A stretch of 64,000 nucleotides of DNA from Vibrio gazogenes (GTDB lineage: Bacteria; Pseudomonadota; Gammaproteobacteria; Enterobacterales; Vibrionaceae): NCBI RefSeq assembly GCF_002196515.1, contig NZ_CP018836.1, positions 186,001 through 250,000 of the forward strand, written 5' to 3'. Positions 46,561 to 57,518 of the stretch are shown one piece after another (position 1 is the stretch's first letter; each line of letters begins with the position of its first letter). A model generated the notes under the pieces. The model saw only the letters and a program-made list of their open reading frames with translations, was not told where the DNA came from and did not search any database. The position numbers were made by a program, and so were the translations under genes.

Positions 46561-46977
46561 ATGATGAAAGTACATGAATGTGTGTCTTTTTTATTGGTTG
46601 ATGATACTCAAGTCCTGCTGGAAAAGCGTTCGAAAGATAAAACGTGTGATCCTGATATTGTCGCGATTCCCGGTGGTCATATTGAATCGGGTGAGTCACA
46701 AAAAGAAGCGCTGCTGCGTGAAATTCAGGAAGAACTCGGTGTCATCCCGAAAAACTATCATTATCTCTGCTCGCTTTATCATCCGACCACAGAGATACAA
46801 CTGTTGCACTATTATGTCGTTAGTTTTTGGGATGGCGGCATCTCGTCTTTCGAGGCCGAGGAAGTCTTTTGGTGTGAATTGTCTGAAGCGCATGTTGACA
46901 CGTTGGCAGACAAGGTGGCCTTATCCGAATATCATCGTTTAAAAGGCAGCCCGATATTACCGAATTTAATAGCGTGA
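46561..46977 (+). CDS. Nudix hydrolase
   Basis: This is a small Nudix-fold protein of 138 residues. The box is complete: GGHIESGESQKEALLREIQEELGV. ATG 46561 is chosen because GGAGGAAGG stands a few nt upstream; the frame opens at 46534 but within that region. It lies 40 bp after cbiB on the same strand and may be co-transcribed. A role in cobalamin-nucleotide cleaning is only a guess; most members of this size hydrolyse nucleotide diphosphates. A terminator lies downstream. Confidence 0.82.
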   Translation: MMKVHECVSFLLVDDTQVLLEKRSKDKTCDPDIVAIPGGHIESGESQKEALLREIQEELGVIPKNYHYLCSLYHPTTEIQLLHYYVVSFWDGGISSFEAEEVFWCELSEAHVDTLADKVALSEYHRLKGSPILPNLIA

Positions 46978-47031
46978 AAGGCGTGGTTTACCGAGAGACT
47001 GTCGCGCTCAATGCATCAAAAACGATGGTTC

Positions 47032-47061
47032 AAAAAACGGAAACCGAGGTTTCCGTTTTTT
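47032..47061. terminator. Bidirectional terminator between the Nudix and peroxiredoxin genes
   Basis: AAAAAACGGAAAC pairs exactly with GTTTCCGTTTTTT around CGAG. It lies between convergent genes and suits both. Confidence 0.9.
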
Positions 47062-47079
47062 GATCGTTGCTCATGCGAT

Positions 47080-47553
47080 TTATAGACTGGCAAGAATCGT
47101 TTCAGCGTTGCTGACTTCAAATGATTTCGGGGGTTCAACATTGAGCTGCTTGACCACACCATCTTCAATGATCATGGCATAGCGTTGCGAACGAACGCCA
47201 CCGAATTGCTCGGTATCCATTTCCAGACCGAGCGCTTTGGTGAAACTGGCATCGCCGTCAGCCAGCATCATAATTTCTGAAGCATTCTGAGCTTCGCCCC
47301 ATGCTTTCATCACAAATGCATCATTGACGGAAACACACGCGATAATATCAATGCCTTTCGCTTTTAACTGGTCGGCCAGCACAACATAGCCGGGCAGATG
47401 CGCTTCTGAGCAGGTCGGTGTGAATGCACCGGGAACGGCAAATAGAACTGCTTTCTTACCGGCGAACAGTTCTTGAACCTGATGATTGACCATGCCATCT
47501 GCTGTCAGTTGACTTAACGTTGCTTCAGGGAGCTTCTGACCTTGTTCGATCAT
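47080..47553 (-). CDS. Peroxiredoxin (Prx5 family)
   Basis: This thiol peroxidase of 157 residues reduces hydrogen peroxide and alkyl hydroperoxides. The peroxidatic Cys is in PGAFTPTCSEAHLPGY (about Cys49), and the catalytic Arg is in GGVRSQRYAMI. There is no fused glutaredoxin domain, unlike the hybrid Prx5 of some Vibrio and Haemophilus, so an external thiol donor is needed. A second candidate resolving Cys occurs at IIACVSVND. It is transcribed alone and convergent with the Nudix gene. Confidence 0.9.
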   Translation of the reverse strand: MIEQGQKLPEATLSQLTADGMVNHQVQELFAGKKAVLFAVPGAFTPTCSEAHLPGYVVLADQLKAKGIDIIACVSVNDAFVMKAWGEAQNASEIMMLADGDASFTKALGLEMDTEQFGGVRSQRYAMIIEDGVVKQLNVEPPKSFEVSNAETILASL

Positions 47554-47776
47554 GATATTTTCCTTTTATTGGTATGAGGGCTTCCATTGAGTCTAGCCTG
47601 AAATCAGATCAATAAAAACATAAAAATATTAGGGAATTATGACGGAAGAAAGACGTTTTTAGATGACAAGCGAGTGTTGCTATGTTGCTGAGGACAATGA
47701 TGTTGTTGCGAACGATTATATCGCCGAGAGTTCATCTCGTTGAGAACTCATGTTATGGAGAACAATATGGCAGCGT

Positions 47777-47802
47777 AAAAAAACCCACATGAATGTGGGT
47801 TT
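47777..47802 (-). terminator. Terminator of yeeX
   Basis: AAACCCACAT pairs with ATGTGGGTTT around GA. On the minus strand a run of seven T follows. It lies about 28 bp beyond the yeeX stop. Confidence 0.85.
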
Positions 47803-47830
47803 ATCTGAATCCATGGCAATGCAGCGGGGA

Positions 47831-48148
47831 TTATTTCTTACCCTGCGTCTGGAGCTTATCTTGTTCGGTCAACTCTTTAATGCGACGGCTCATTTCCCGG
47901 CGCTCTTTGGAGATTTCCGCACTCTTGATGATGTGATCATCAACTCGATCTTCATAGTCTGCTTTCATGTTTTTCACGATGGCAATGAACTCATCGTGTG
48001 TCATTTCAGGTTTGATGTAATCTAGCAGGTTCTCAAGCAGGTCAACACGTTTACGGTTATCCCGAACTTTTTTCTCGTTATCGATCAACTCCCGTTTTAG
48101 TTTGTTTTTACGGCGTGCTAGCGAGACAATTTCAAATACGCTGCTCAT
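47831..48148 (-). CDS. yeeX: DUF496-family protein YeeX
   Basis: This is a 105-residue conserved protein of unknown biochemical role, close to Escherichia coli YeeX. The sequence is highly charged and predicted helical or coiled coil: [23 protein letters not shown] near the N-terminus, [20 protein letters not shown] in the middle and a lysine-rich tail. No membrane segment or signal is present. It is transcribed alone with its own terminator. Confidence 0.9.
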   Translation of the reverse strand: MSSVFEIVSLARRKNKLKRELIDNEKKVRDNRKRVDLLENLLDYIKPEMTHDEFIAIVKNMKADYEDRVDDHIIKSAEISKERREMSRRIKELTEQDKLQTQGKK

Positions 48149-48371
48149 CGGTTCCTTTCCTATTGTCTTATTAAATGGTCTATCAGAATTAAATCATATC
48201 CATCGCCTTGGGAACAGCCCTGAGATCAATCAAAAGTAGCTTTGTCTGCTGAATTTTCTAGCGATTCGCATGTGAGGCGACTGGAAATGTGATTCCTCGT
48301 TTGAACATGATTTATTTTCTGAGTCAGTCACTATATGATAATGACACTCCTATTATCACTCATCAGAAGTC

Positions 48372-48569
48372 ATGTCATTATCATCAGAGATTATTGTTCC
48401 CATTATTGAGGAACCGTTCGAAAACCCATGTCAGGATAAACTCAGAACTGGCTATATCAAAGCAAGAAAATCGTGTAGTTTCACGGACATCGAATTATAT
48501 CGTTCGCACATTTTCATGCTGGATGAGCATGGCCATATTGTTAAATGTAGTTTTGTTGTCGAACATTAA
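48372..48569 (+). CDS. Possible small protein, unrecognised
   Basis: This is a 65-codon open frame beginning MSLSSEIIVPIIEEPFENP and ending CSFVVEH. Its composition is protein-like and it contains two Cys and a LDEHGHIVKC segment, but the ribosome site is weak and there is no homologue that I recognise. It sits between yeeX and the inverted repeat. Confidence 0.3.
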   Translation: MSLSSEIIVPIIEEPFENPCQDKLRTGYIKARKSCSFTDIELYRSHIFMLDEHGHIVKCSFVVEH

Positions 48570-48591
48570 ATGATGTTAAATATTGTGTTAC

Positions 48592-48734
48592 ACCCAGTAA
48601 CCTCAAGAAGCACTCCCGAAGGGCGAGATCACTGAACTCAGAGATTGTGTTAGAGAATGGCTATGACTCAAATCTCTGTCTTGCCTCTGAGCCCAGTGAT
48701 TCTCGCTGAAACGGCATCTTGAGGTCATTTGGGT
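48592..48734. repeat. Long imperfect inverted repeat (Vibrio-type intergenic repeat)
   Basis: The left arm has ACCCA, ACCTCAAGA, GCGAGATCACT, CTCAG and CAGAGATT in order. The right arm has their complements in reverse order (AATCTCTG, CTGAG, AGTGAT-CTCGC, TCTTGAGGT, TGGGT), giving an interrupted stem of about 50 bp per arm. The outer right end, AGGTCATTTGGGTATAT, resembles 6414-6430 (AGGTGACTTGGGTATAT, two mismatches). I recall similar GGTATATACCCAA...CTCAAGA repeats in other Vibrio genomes, but cannot check this here. Confidence 0.6.
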
Positions 48735-48772
48735 ATATACCGAATTCAATTGAATAGAGCATGAAGGAAATC

Positions 48773-49429
48773 ATGATGAAGTATGAGCTTAGTACGCATG
48801 AAGCGCGAATTATCGGCAGTTTAATTGAAAAATCGATTACCACACCGGATTACTATCCACTGAGCCTCAATAGTTTGGTTACCGCCTGCAATCAGAAAAG
48901 CAACCGAGAGCCTGTGATGAATTTATCAGAATCTCAAGTGCTTGAAACCGTAGAAGGTTTAATTTCTCGTCGGTTGGTCAGTGATGAAAGCGGCTTTAAC
49001 AGCCGGACCAGCAAATACCAACATCGCTTTTGCAATACGGAGTTCGGTGATTTGCAATTGACAGAGCAAGAACTGGGTATCATTTGCTGCTTGTTGTTAC
49101 GTGGCCCGCAAACTCCCGGAGAATTACGAACCCGAACCAACCGTCTCTGTGTTCTGCCGGACATGAAGACAACGGAACATGTTCTGGAAACGCTGATTGA
49201 AAGAGAACTAGTGGCTCGGTTAGCGCGGGAGCCGGGCAAAAGAGAAATTCGCTATCGTCAGACATTTACAGCCTATGATGCCAGTGAAGATATTGCAGCA
49301 GAATCGGCAACGGAAGCCCCGGGACAATCAGAACGATTTGATGCCCTCGAACAAGAAGTTGAGGGATTAAAGCAGGAAGTTCAGTGGCTACGCACACAAA
49401 TTGAAGAGCTCCTTTCTTCTCGTGAATAA
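48773..49429 (+). CDS. yceH: YceH-family (DUF480) protein
   Basis: This is a conserved protein of about 218 residues in the UPF0502/DUF480 family, built of two winged-helix domains. Typical sequence is LSTHEARIIGSLIEKSITTPDYYPLSLNSLVTACNQKSNREPV at the start and a coiled-coil tail (LEQEVEGLKQEVQWLRTQIEELL). The tail indicates dimerisation. GAAGGA precedes the paired ATGs at 48773/48776. Function is unknown; a DNA-binding role is inferred from the fold. The GIY-YIG gene starts 6 bp later, so the two share a transcript. Confidence 0.9.
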   Translation: MMKYELSTHEARIIGSLIEKSITTPDYYPLSLNSLVTACNQKSNREPVMNLSESQVLETVEGLISRRLVSDESGFNSRTSKYQHRFCNTEFGDLQLTEQELGIICCLLLRGPQTPGELRTRTNRLCVLPDMKTTEHVLETLIERELVARLAREPGKREIRYRQTFTAYDASEDIAAESATEAPGQSERFDALEQEVEGLKQEVQWLRTQIEELLSSRE

Positions 49430-49435
49430 GATTTG

Positions 49436-49735
49436 ATGACTGACGAACACACCTCTGAGTGGTGGATCTATTTGATTAGAACGCCCCAAAATGCCCTGTA
49501 CTGCGGTATAACCACCGATATTGCGCGACGTTTTCAGCAGCATCAGTGTGGTCAGGGAGCAAAGGCATTGCGGGGCAAATCACCTCTGACGCTGGTCTGG
49601 AGCCATCCTGTCGGTACTCATCGTGACGCGTTGCGCATGGAAGCGAAGGTCAAACGTTTTTCCAAAACCCGTAAAGAAAAAATAGTGCTCAAAAATTTAT
49701 TACCGTCGCAAATTTTTGATCATAAAGATGCATAA
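49436..49735 (+). CDS. yhbQ: GIY-YIG endonuclease-fold protein YhbQ
   Basis: This is a single-domain GIY-YIG protein of 99 residues (UPF0213). The motif is YLIRT...[16 protein letters not shown], with the metal and catalytic residues Tyr, Arg and Glu ([14 protein letters not shown]) in place. Homologues such as Escherichia coli YhbQ are small DNA or nucleotide-processing enzymes of uncertain role. It follows yceH by 6 bp. Confidence 0.9.
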   Translation: MTDEHTSEWWIYLIRTPQNALYCGITTDIARRFQQHQCGQGAKALRGKSPLTLVWSHPVGTHRDALRMEAKVKRFSKTRKEKIVLKNLLPSQIFDHKDA

Positions 49736-49801
49736 CTATCTGTAGAACGTTCGTTTTGTACTAATCTTAGATCGATCACTTATGAGATAAGGTGGGTATT
49801 T

Positions 49802-50947
49802 ATGAAGAATTATCGATTGATGGCAGTGGTATGTTCTTTTGTGGCTCCGGTTGAGGCAGCATCATGGGTTGCCGATGCGAGAGGAAATGGGATGGGAAAT
49901 ACTGGTGTGACGACCGCGGATTTTCTGTCAGCCCCTTTTTATAACCCAGCTTTAACAGCGGTGTATCGTGATCATGATGATTTCGGATTATTGCTCCCTT
50001 CCGTAAACCTGAATGTCCGAGACGAAGATGATACCATTTCAATTGTCGATGATTTGCAAGATGACATCGATCGGTATGAAGCGAGTGGTGGTAGTGTTGA
50101 TTCTGCAACGATTACCCAAATGAATCGTTATTTGGATGATCTTTCTGACAATGCTCCATTAAATGCATCAGGTGGTCTCGGTGTTGCTATGGCAATTCCT
50201 CATCAAACGCTTGCTATGAATGTTTATGCCCGAGGATATGTTGAATTGTTTGCCGAGCCGAAGATTGCGGCAAACACAGGTGACTCGGCCGCAGCTGTCC
50301 AGAGTCGTTATGAAGCATCCAGTGTTGATTTACTGGCTTTTGGATATACCGAATTCGGTGTGGCTTTTGCAAAGAAGTATGAATTTTTACAGCAGCAATT
50401 TTCTTTCGGCATTACGCCTAAATATCAGTGGATGAGAACATATAAACAGATCGCATCAGTGAAAAACTTTGATTGGGATGATTACGATAAAAGCGAAGTC
50501 AACAAAAATGCATTGAACCTGGATATCGGTGCTGTTTGGCTCAAAGATGCCTATCGGGTTGGTGTTAGTGTAAAAGACTTGTTTAATCATTCAATTGAGA
50601 CTTTTGATGGTCAGAATCATTATCAATTGGACACGCAAGTGACGGTATCGGCTGGCTATGCCGGAGAGTTCTTGAGTGCAGCGATTGATGTTGATATGAC
50701 CAAGCAAGAACGTTTTACCGGTAAAAATGATGACACTCAGTTTGTCCGGTTTGGTATTGAAGGGAATGCCTGGGGCTGGGGCCAGCTAAGGGCCGGATAT
50801 GAAATTGACACAGAAAATACAGTGGATGATGCCATTACCTTCGGTTTGGGTATCAGCCCCGGAGATGTGGTGAGCCTTGATATTGCCGGCCGTTATGCCG
50901 GAGAACATCAGTTGGGCGGCTCGGCAAATCTCGCCTTTACTTTTTGA
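49802..50947 (+). CDS. Chromosomal TraF-like outer-membrane protein
   Basis: This is a 381-residue secreted or outer-membrane protein of the TraF_2 type (annotated in many genomes as a conjugal-transfer TraF protein). The signal peptide ends near VEA/ASWVAD. Family features are ARGNGMGNTGVTTADFLSAPFYNPAL at the mature N-terminus and a repetitive beta-strand C-terminus with FGLGISPGDVVSLDIAGRYAG and a terminal Phe. There are no other transfer genes here, so conjugation is not implied. It resembles FadL-like barrels at the N-terminus. It precedes luxPQ by 76 bp on the same strand, with no clear terminator between. Confidence 0.75.
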   Translation: MKNYRLMAVVCSFVAPVEAASWVADARGNGMGNTGVTTADFLSAPFYNPALTAVYRDHDDFGLLLPSVNLNVRDEDDTISIVDDLQDDIDRYEASGGSVDSATITQMNRYLDDLSDNAPLNASGGLGVAMAIPHQTLAMNVYARGYVELFAEPKIAANTGDSAAAVQSRYEASSVDLLAFGYTEFGVAFAKKYEFLQQQFSFGITPKYQWMRTYKQIASVKNFDWDDYDKSEVNKNALNLDIGAVWLKDAYRVGVSVKDLFNHSIETFDGQNHYQLDTQVTVSAGYAGEFLSAAIDVDMTKQERFTGKNDDTQFVRFGIEGNAWGWGQLRAGYEIDTENTVDDAITFGLGISPGDVVSLDIAGRYAGEHQLGGSANLAFTF

Positions 50948-50996
50948 TTCATCACAGGGCGCATCACATGAGCGCTCTTTCTTTTGTTTCTGTTGA

Positions 50997-52106
<1,110 letters not shown>

Positions 52107-52146
52107 TCCGATCGGAAATGATAGATAAAGAAAGAGATCATGCTTT

Positions 52147-54729
52147 ATGAGTGTCAGACCGAGCCCTATTCATCAGAAACAGAAGATAGCGACCTACTTT
52201 ACTCGGGCGATTACAATTATTATTGTCATTCTGACCTTTAGTGTCCTGTTTCAGAACTATCAGATCAGTAGTCAGTTGATCGCTCAGGAAGTGCAGCGAA
52301 CAGCAAATCAGACCTCAGGATTAGTACAGGGCATGGTCAACTTTCGGCTTTCCTTACTTAAAATCCATCAAGATGGCAGTGCGAAAAATGCTGATTTATT
52401 ACATGCGGTAAGTTCTGGGAAATCGCAATATATCGATCAATATTTTCGTGCGGTTGATCAGCTTGATCCGGATAATACCCCGGACGTCCGATTTATTGCT
52501 GGGTTGAATCATATGCTGTGGGACGATGGGAATGCTCAATTCTATGGCATTGTGCCGAATGAACTGGAATCTGTTTCACACCGGATTGCTGTGAACAGTG
52601 AATGGATGTTGGTGAAAATACCGTCTTTGCTGGAAACCGTTTATGCTTTGGCAAGAAGAACACCGTTAGTGAGTAACTCTGGTGAACTGATCGGTTACTT
52701 ATACGTGATGTTTGTGATTAATAATAATTACAATCTTATCGAACAGATTCGTTCCCGCAGTAATTCGCAGAATTTGATCTTAGCGATAGGGTCCAATGTG
52801 CTTTCGACGACTCTCAACGGAGAAGAGTCATATTCGGAGCAGGATGTGCTTGCTAACCCCCAACATTCTGATCACTTAGAGTCTTATACGGTCAACACAA
52901 CCGAACTGAATGTTGATGAAAATCCGACACAGTTGATGATGTATGCCGTTCAGGATAATCAGAATGTGGTCAAATTGAAGCGTAACTTTTATTACGGCGT
53001 TGTGTTCATTCTCGTGGCGACGGCATTGTTTTCGTTCATTTTGTGGCGATGGCTACATAAGCGTATTCGTGCTGAGATTGAAAAACTGGTGCAGTTTAGT
53101 CGCTCGATCGTCGATCGTGGCGCTGAGCATATTTTTCATGGTTCAAAGATCGAGGAGTTCGACCTATTCGGGCGAGCACTTGAACATACCTTCAAGCGTT
53201 TATCTGAACAAGAAAAGCAATTTGAGAATTTGTTCAATTTCTCTATTGCACCAACCATTTTATGGGGGGCTGATGGGCGTTTACTACGGATGAACCCCGC
53301 CGCGGTGAAACAGTTTTCAAAAGAAAATCAGGTCGCTACGTTCTACGAGCTGAAAGAGCGATTAATCCCGAGCATCAAAAAGGCGTCCAGTGGTGAGACG
53401 CTGAACGAAGTTGCGACTGAATTTGAAGGTCAAATATTCCGTTGGACGATTTCGCCAATAGTGGCTGAGGGCCATGTTGAATCAGTCCTGACTCAAGGGC
53501 AGGACGTTACGACCATCGCTGAAGCTGAGAAGCAAAGCCATTTAGCACGCAGTGAAGCCGAGAGAGCGGCTGGCGCCAGAGCCGATTTCCTGGCTCGGAT
53601 GAGCCATGAAGTCAGAACGCCTTTAAATGGTATTTTGGGCGTTTCACAGCTCTTAAAAGAGAGTGTGACGGATGATAGGCAGCGTGAACAGGTTGGTGTA
53701 CTCAGTTTATGTAGTGAACATCTGCTTGCGGTTTTGAACGATATTCTTGATTTCTCCAAGATTGAGCAAAATAAGTTCAAGCTCAATCCGGTTCATTTCC
53801 ACTTGATTGAGACGGTTCGGGTTATCGAGCGGATCTATCTGCCGTTATGTCAGGAAAAGGGACTTGAACTCGATGTTATGACCAATATTCAGGAAGACAC
53901 CATCGTGGTGATTGATCAAATCCGCCTGAATCAGATTATCTTTAACCTACTGAATAACGCGATTAAATTTACCCGTGAAGGTGAGATCTGTGTCCTGATT
54001 AATTTAAACCATTCAGAAGAAGGGGCAAGGTTTCATGCCTCTATCTCTGATACTGGTATTGGCATTGGACATGACGACCTGTCGTTGATCTTTGAACCCT
54101 TCATTCAAGGTGGTACGACATCGAACCGCGAATTTGGCGGGAGTGGTTTAGGGCTATCGATTGTGAAAAATCTGGTGGAACTCATGGGGGGCTTTGTGTC
54201 GGTTTCATCTCAGGTCGGCAAAGGAAGCTGCTTCGAGTTCACGATCCCGATTGAGGTTGAGCAATACCATGCTAGAAAAGTGAAGGAAACGGTTGCTCAG
54301 GCACCGTCCGATCAGTTATTTGAGCAATCTCCTCATGTACTATTGGTTGAAGATAACAAGACCAATGCCTATATCGCGAAGGCATTCTGTGATCGTTTTG
54401 GCTTACGGGTGACATGGGTTGAAGATGGAACGGCTGCTGTTGAAACAATTAAAAAAATGGGCTTTGATTTAATTTTGATGGATAACCAGTTGCCGGGGAT
54501 GGATGGGGTTGAAGTCACTGATTTTGTGAAACATCAACTCAGACTCGATACACCCATTTATGCGTGTACTGCAGATGATACTGAAAAAACGAAAAATGAT
54601 TTCTTACATGCAGGAGCCGAATACATTCTGGTTAAACCCATTCGGGAAGAGAACTTATATAAGGCGTTGGTTCATTTCAGAGATAATCATTGGACGCCAC
54701 TGACGTCGAGAGAGCTTCAATCACATTAA
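52147..54729 (+). CDS. luxQ: Autoinducer-2 sensor kinase/phosphatase LuxQ
   Basis: This hybrid histidine kinase of 860 residues phosphorylates or dephosphorylates the LuxU-LuxO relay depending on LuxP-AI-2. Domain order is an N-terminal membrane segment (about 15-40), a periplasmic tandem PAS-type domain (about 40-280), a second membrane segment (about 281-301), a cytoplasmic PAS, HisKA with H487 in RMSHEVRTPLNG, HATPase with N- and G-boxes (LNNAIKF, DTGIGI, GSGLGLSIV), and a receiver domain with D779 in LILMDNQLPG. All catalytic positions are present. It is co-transcribed with luxP. No LuxU or LuxO gene is in the window. Confidence 0.95.
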   Translation: MSVRPSPIHQKQKIATYFTRAITIIIVILTFSVLFQNYQISSQLIAQEVQRTANQTSGLVQGMVNFRLSLLKIHQDGSAKNADLLHAVSSGKSQYIDQYFRAVDQLDPDNTPDVRFIAGLNHMLWDDGNAQFYGIVPNELESVSHRIAVNSEWMLVKIPSLLETVYALARRTPLVSNSGELIGYLYVMFVINNNYNLIEQIRSRSNSQNLILAIGSNVLSTTLNGEESYSEQDVLANPQHSDHLESYTVNTTELNVDENPTQLMMYAVQDNQNVVKLKRNFYYGVVFILVATALFSFILWRWLHKRIRAEIEKLVQFSRSIVDRGAEHIFHGSKIEEFDLFGRALEHTFKRLSEQEKQFENLFNFSIAPTILWGADGRLLRMNPAAVKQFSKENQVATFYELKERLIPSIKKASSGETLNEVATEFEGQIFRWTISPIVAEGHVESVLTQGQDVTTIAEAEKQSHLARSEAERAAGARADFLARMSHEVRTPLNGILGVSQLLKESVTDDRQREQVGVLSLCSEHLLAVLNDILDFSKIEQNKFKLNPVHFHLIETVRVIERIYLPLCQEKGLELDVMTNIQEDTIVVIDQIRLNQIIFNLLNNAIKFTREGEICVLINLNHSEEGARFHASISDTGIGIGHDDLSLIFEPFIQGGTTSNREFGGSGLGLSIVKNLVELMGGFVSVSSQVGKGSCFEFTIPIEVEQYHARKVKETVAQAPSDQLFEQSPHVLLVEDNKTNAYIAKAFCDRFGLRVTWVEDGTAAVETIKKMGFDLILMDNQLPGMDGVEVTDFVKHQLRLDTPIYACTADDTEKTKNDFLHAGAEYILVKPIREENLYKALVHFRDNHWTPLTSRELQSH

Positions 54730-54817
54730 TGAAGATGTTATTTACGGTGTATTGTGAGGCCGTGGATGAAATGCTTTGACCGGTTTCCGAGTAAGAAACC
54801 GGCCAGCGGTGATTTCA

Positions 54818-55345
54818 TTAATATTCGTAGCGAACCCCAAGGACAGTTCGTGGGCCCCAAAGCCCGTTGTTGTCAAAACCCATATTCAGAGAGAGTTGAT
54901 CGGTAGAGTGGAAGCGTGCACCGAAGCTGACGACAGAATGTTCATCAAGCTTACCCAGTTTGCCATAGACTTCGACTTTATCACCAAGCCATAATCGGCC
55001 ACCGATATTAATTTCTCCCAGCGTATCGGACTTTCCACCTTCATCTTCCGGGTATTTGATTTGATGTAACATGACGGCACCGAACACATCAGCAAATTGT
55101 GTCACTGGCCCGTTAAAGCCAATCCCAGCGGCAAGATCCCAATCGTTATCCATTTGGGTATCAGCATGGGCGAGCACGTGAAAGTTGTCTACGATACTCA
55201 TACTGAATTCAGAACCAATAGACTCAGGCCCACCACCAACTCGGACTTCAAGATAGTTGTAATTGAAATTTGCAGCGTGGGCTGCCAGCGGCGCAAAGAT
55301 AAAAGCAAGGCCTGTAATGGTTAGATTGAAAGCCTGTCTTAGCAT
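54818..55345 (-). CDS. Small outer-membrane beta-barrel protein
   Basis: This secreted protein of about 175 residues is likely to form a small barrel. ATG 55345 is chosen because AGGACG precedes it at 4-nt spacing; the signal peptide ends at AAHA/ANFN. Alternating hydrophobic strands and the terminal aromatic motif VLGVRYEY fit outer-membrane insertion, and the protein shows the glycine-rich pattern of OmpA- or OmpW-like barrels. I do not recognise a specific family or ligand. Its neighbours (luxQ, cobQ) are not functionally informative. Confidence 0.6.
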   Translation of the reverse strand: MLRQAFNLTITGLAFIFAPLAAHAANFNYNYLEVRVGGGPESIGSEFSMSIVDNFHVLAHADTQMDNDWDLAAGIGFNGPVTQFADVFGAVMLHQIKYPEDEGGKSDTLGEINIGGRLWLGDKVEVYGKLGKLDEHSVVSFGARFHSTDQLSLNMGFDNNGLWGPRTVLGVRYEY

Positions 55346-55521
55346 AAAACGTCCTATTGGTTTCATTCCCTTTGTATATAGAGAAGTATAATATATTGAT
55401 TTTTAATTTAAACGATTAGGACAGATATTCAAGTGTTACCTATCAGTTGGTTATGATTCTTTGAGTGAATTCCAAAATTCTGGTAGTGACAGTTGCTTAT
55501 TTCTGATGGAGCGACTCGATT

Positions 55522-56997
55522 ATGAAATCTTCGTTAAATGCGCTGATGGTTCAGGGAACCACCTCTGATGCAGGGAAAAGCGTTCTCGTCGCCGGGCTGT
55601 GTCGGGTGCTTCATCGTCGGAGGATTCGAGTCTCGCCTTTTAAGCCCCAGAATATGGCATTGAATAGTGCTGTGACATCTGATGGGGGAGAAATCGGTCG
55701 AGCTCAGGCGGTTCAGGCTTTCGCGGCAGGGGTTGAACCCTCCGTTCATATGAATCCGGTATTGCTCAAACCGAATTCCGATACGGGAGCACAGATTATT
55801 CTGCAAGGTAAAGCCGTCACCAATATGGAAGCGGATTGTTACCATGATTATAAGAAGACAGCCTTGCATGTGGTGATGGATTCGTTTCAACATCTCAGTG
55901 AAACATACGACAGTATCATGATTGAAGGGGCTGGTAGCCCTGCCGAAATTAATTTGCGAGAAAATGATATCGCCAATATGGGGTTTGCTGAAGCGGCTGA
56001 CGTACCGGTAATTATTGTCGCAGACATTGATCGTGGCGGTGTGTTTGCGCATTTGTACGGCACACTGGCATTGCTTTCTGAGTCTGAGCAAGCGCGAGTT
56101 GTTGGTTTTGTCATCAATCGGTTTCGTGGTGATATTGGTTTACTTCAGTCAGGACTAGACTGGTTAGAGCAGAAAACCCAGAAGCCAGTGATTGGTGTTC
56201 TGCCTTATTTACATGGACTGGATATTGAGGCAGAAGATGCGATTGTTGCCACCGAAGTCCGTGAAGGGGATGAGAAGTTAAAAGTGGTGGTACCGGTATT
56301 CTCCCGAATCAGTAACCATACTGATTTTGATGCGTTACGCCATCATCCGGAAATTTCGTTTCATTATGTCAGGAAAGGAGAAAGACTCCGTCATGCGGAT
56401 CTGATCATCCTTCCCGGCAGTAAATCAACCCGTGCTGATCTGGCATTTCTGAGAGCGCAAGGGTGGGATAAAGATATCATGCAGCATCTGCGTTATGGCG
56501 GTAAAGTCATTGGTATTTGTGGCGGATATCAAATGCTTGGTCAAACGGTAAGTGACCCATTGGGGATTGAAGGGGAGCCCGGCGTCAGTCAGGGGCTTGG
56601 GTTATTGGATATCGATACTGAACTGGTGGCGCAAAAACACCTGACGAATGTGCAAGGTTCACTCAGTCTTACCGGGAATCATGCCCGGGTACAAGGATAT
56701 GAGATTCACGCCGGACACTCACAGCGGCGCGACGGCAATGATGACCGGACCGTGATTCAGTTACAAGATGGCCGGGAAGATGGCTTGGTTGATGGTGCGA
56801 ATCAGGTGTTTGGGACTTATCTGCACGGTATTTTTGATCAGACAGAAGTGATGCAATGTTTATGTCAATGGGCTGGCAGCGGAGAGATTCAGACACTGAA
56901 TCACGTTCAACGGAAAGAAGATGCGCTCAACCGGGTTGCAGATGCAATTGAAGCACATCTTGATCTGGCATTACTGTGGCCGGAACTCGCAGAATAA
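55522..56997 (+). CDS. cobQ: Cobyric acid synthase
   Basis: This enzyme amidates side chains b, d, e and g of adenosylcobyrinic acid diamide in cobalamin synthesis. It has 491 residues: an N-terminal dethiobiotin-synthetase-like P-loop domain ([17 protein letters not shown], then [26 protein letters not shown]) and a C-terminal glutamine amidotransferase-like domain with the nucleophile Cys in [11 protein letters not shown] and the His in THVQGS-like/YEIHAGHS positions. The symbol cbiP is equally used. It lies 9 kb from cbiA-cbiB on the same strand, separated by the luxPQ cluster. Confidence 0.95.
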   Translation: MKSSLNALMVQGTTSDAGKSVLVAGLCRVLHRRRIRVSPFKPQNMALNSAVTSDGGEIGRAQAVQAFAAGVEPSVHMNPVLLKPNSDTGAQIILQGKAVTNMEADCYHDYKKTALHVVMDSFQHLSETYDSIMIEGAGSPAEINLRENDIANMGFAEAADVPVIIVADIDRGGVFAHLYGTLALLSESEQARVVGFVINRFRGDIGLLQSGLDWLEQKTQKPVIGVLPYLHGLDIEAEDAIVATEVREGDEKLKVVVPVFSRISNHTDFDALRHHPEISFHYVRKGERLRHADLIILPGSKSTRADLAFLRAQGWDKDIMQHLRYGGKVIGICGGYQMLGQTVSDPLGIEGEPGVSQGLGLLDIDTELVAQKHLTNVQGSLSLTGNHARVQGYEIHAGHSQRRDGNDDRTVIQLQDGREDGLVDGANQVFGTYLHGIFDQTEVMQCLCQWAGSGEIQTLNHVQRKEDALNRVADAIEAHLDLALLWPELAE

Positions 56998-57082
56998 GCG
57001 GGTATGTCATGTGAGCGTTATTTTTGGAGATGACTCTTATCTAGGACGATTCAGCGTCACAATATAGTTGGTTGAATAATAA

Positions 57083-57412
57083 TCAGACCTGAATATCGAG
57101 TAAAGAGCCGATCATGTCTTGTTCACGCTGAATCACATTGGCACCCACTCGGTTATATTGTGTTGCCTGATTGAGTTTCATTAAGGCGTCAACCTGAGTT
57201 TGATCCGGATCCTTGTCGGCTGTTTCTTTTGGTGGGCGAGTCGTATTTTGCTGGGGAGTTGCGAGTGATGGATCGACCGCACGGGGTTCTTGCTGCATCT
57301 GTTCATCGGAGCGATGACGTGCCGCACGGTTCAGATCACGACTTGCCTCATTGGTCATTTGAGTCGCATGATCGATCATTTGATAACCGGACTGAAGTGC
57401 AGATATAGACAT
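57083..57412 (-). CDS. Unrecognised small protein with flagellar-axial-like C-terminus
   Basis: This 109-residue protein is of unknown function. ATG 57412 is chosen because AAGGGAG precedes it; the longer frame to 57541 has no support. The middle is charged and Pro/Gln-rich and likely disordered. The C-terminal 25 residues (NQATQYNRVGANVIQREQDM, then IGSLLDIQV) resemble the C-terminal helix of flagellar rod, hook and junction proteins, and the N-terminal helix ISALQSGYQMIDHATQMTNEASR has the spacing of their N-terminal helix. This likeness is weak evidence. It lies next to another short gene on the same strand. Confidence 0.5.
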   Translation of the reverse strand: MSISALQSGYQMIDHATQMTNEASRDLNRAARHRSDEQMQQEPRAVDPSLATPQQNTTRPPKETADKDPDQTQVDALMKLNQATQYNRVGANVIQREQDMIGSLLDIQV

Positions 57413-57518
57413 AAAAACTCCCTTGGTCGTGTTCATATTATAGCCAAAATATGACTCAGGTACATTTTTTTCTTGATCGCTATAAGTGCAAGTAAATTGA
57501 TGCATAACAGGCAGCCCC

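Larger units (their letters stand above)
48149..48772. other. Long intergenic region before yceH
   Basis: This 624-bp region holds the yeeX promoter, a questionable small reading frame (48372-48569) and a long imperfect inverted repeat (48592-48734), both listed separately. The remainder shows no gene. Confidence 0.4.

Noticed and set aside
49802..50947. Evidence for a conjugative element from the TraF-like protein
   Set aside because: Only this one family member is present; no relaxase, pilus, coupling or integration genes surround it, and such chromosomal proteins are common.
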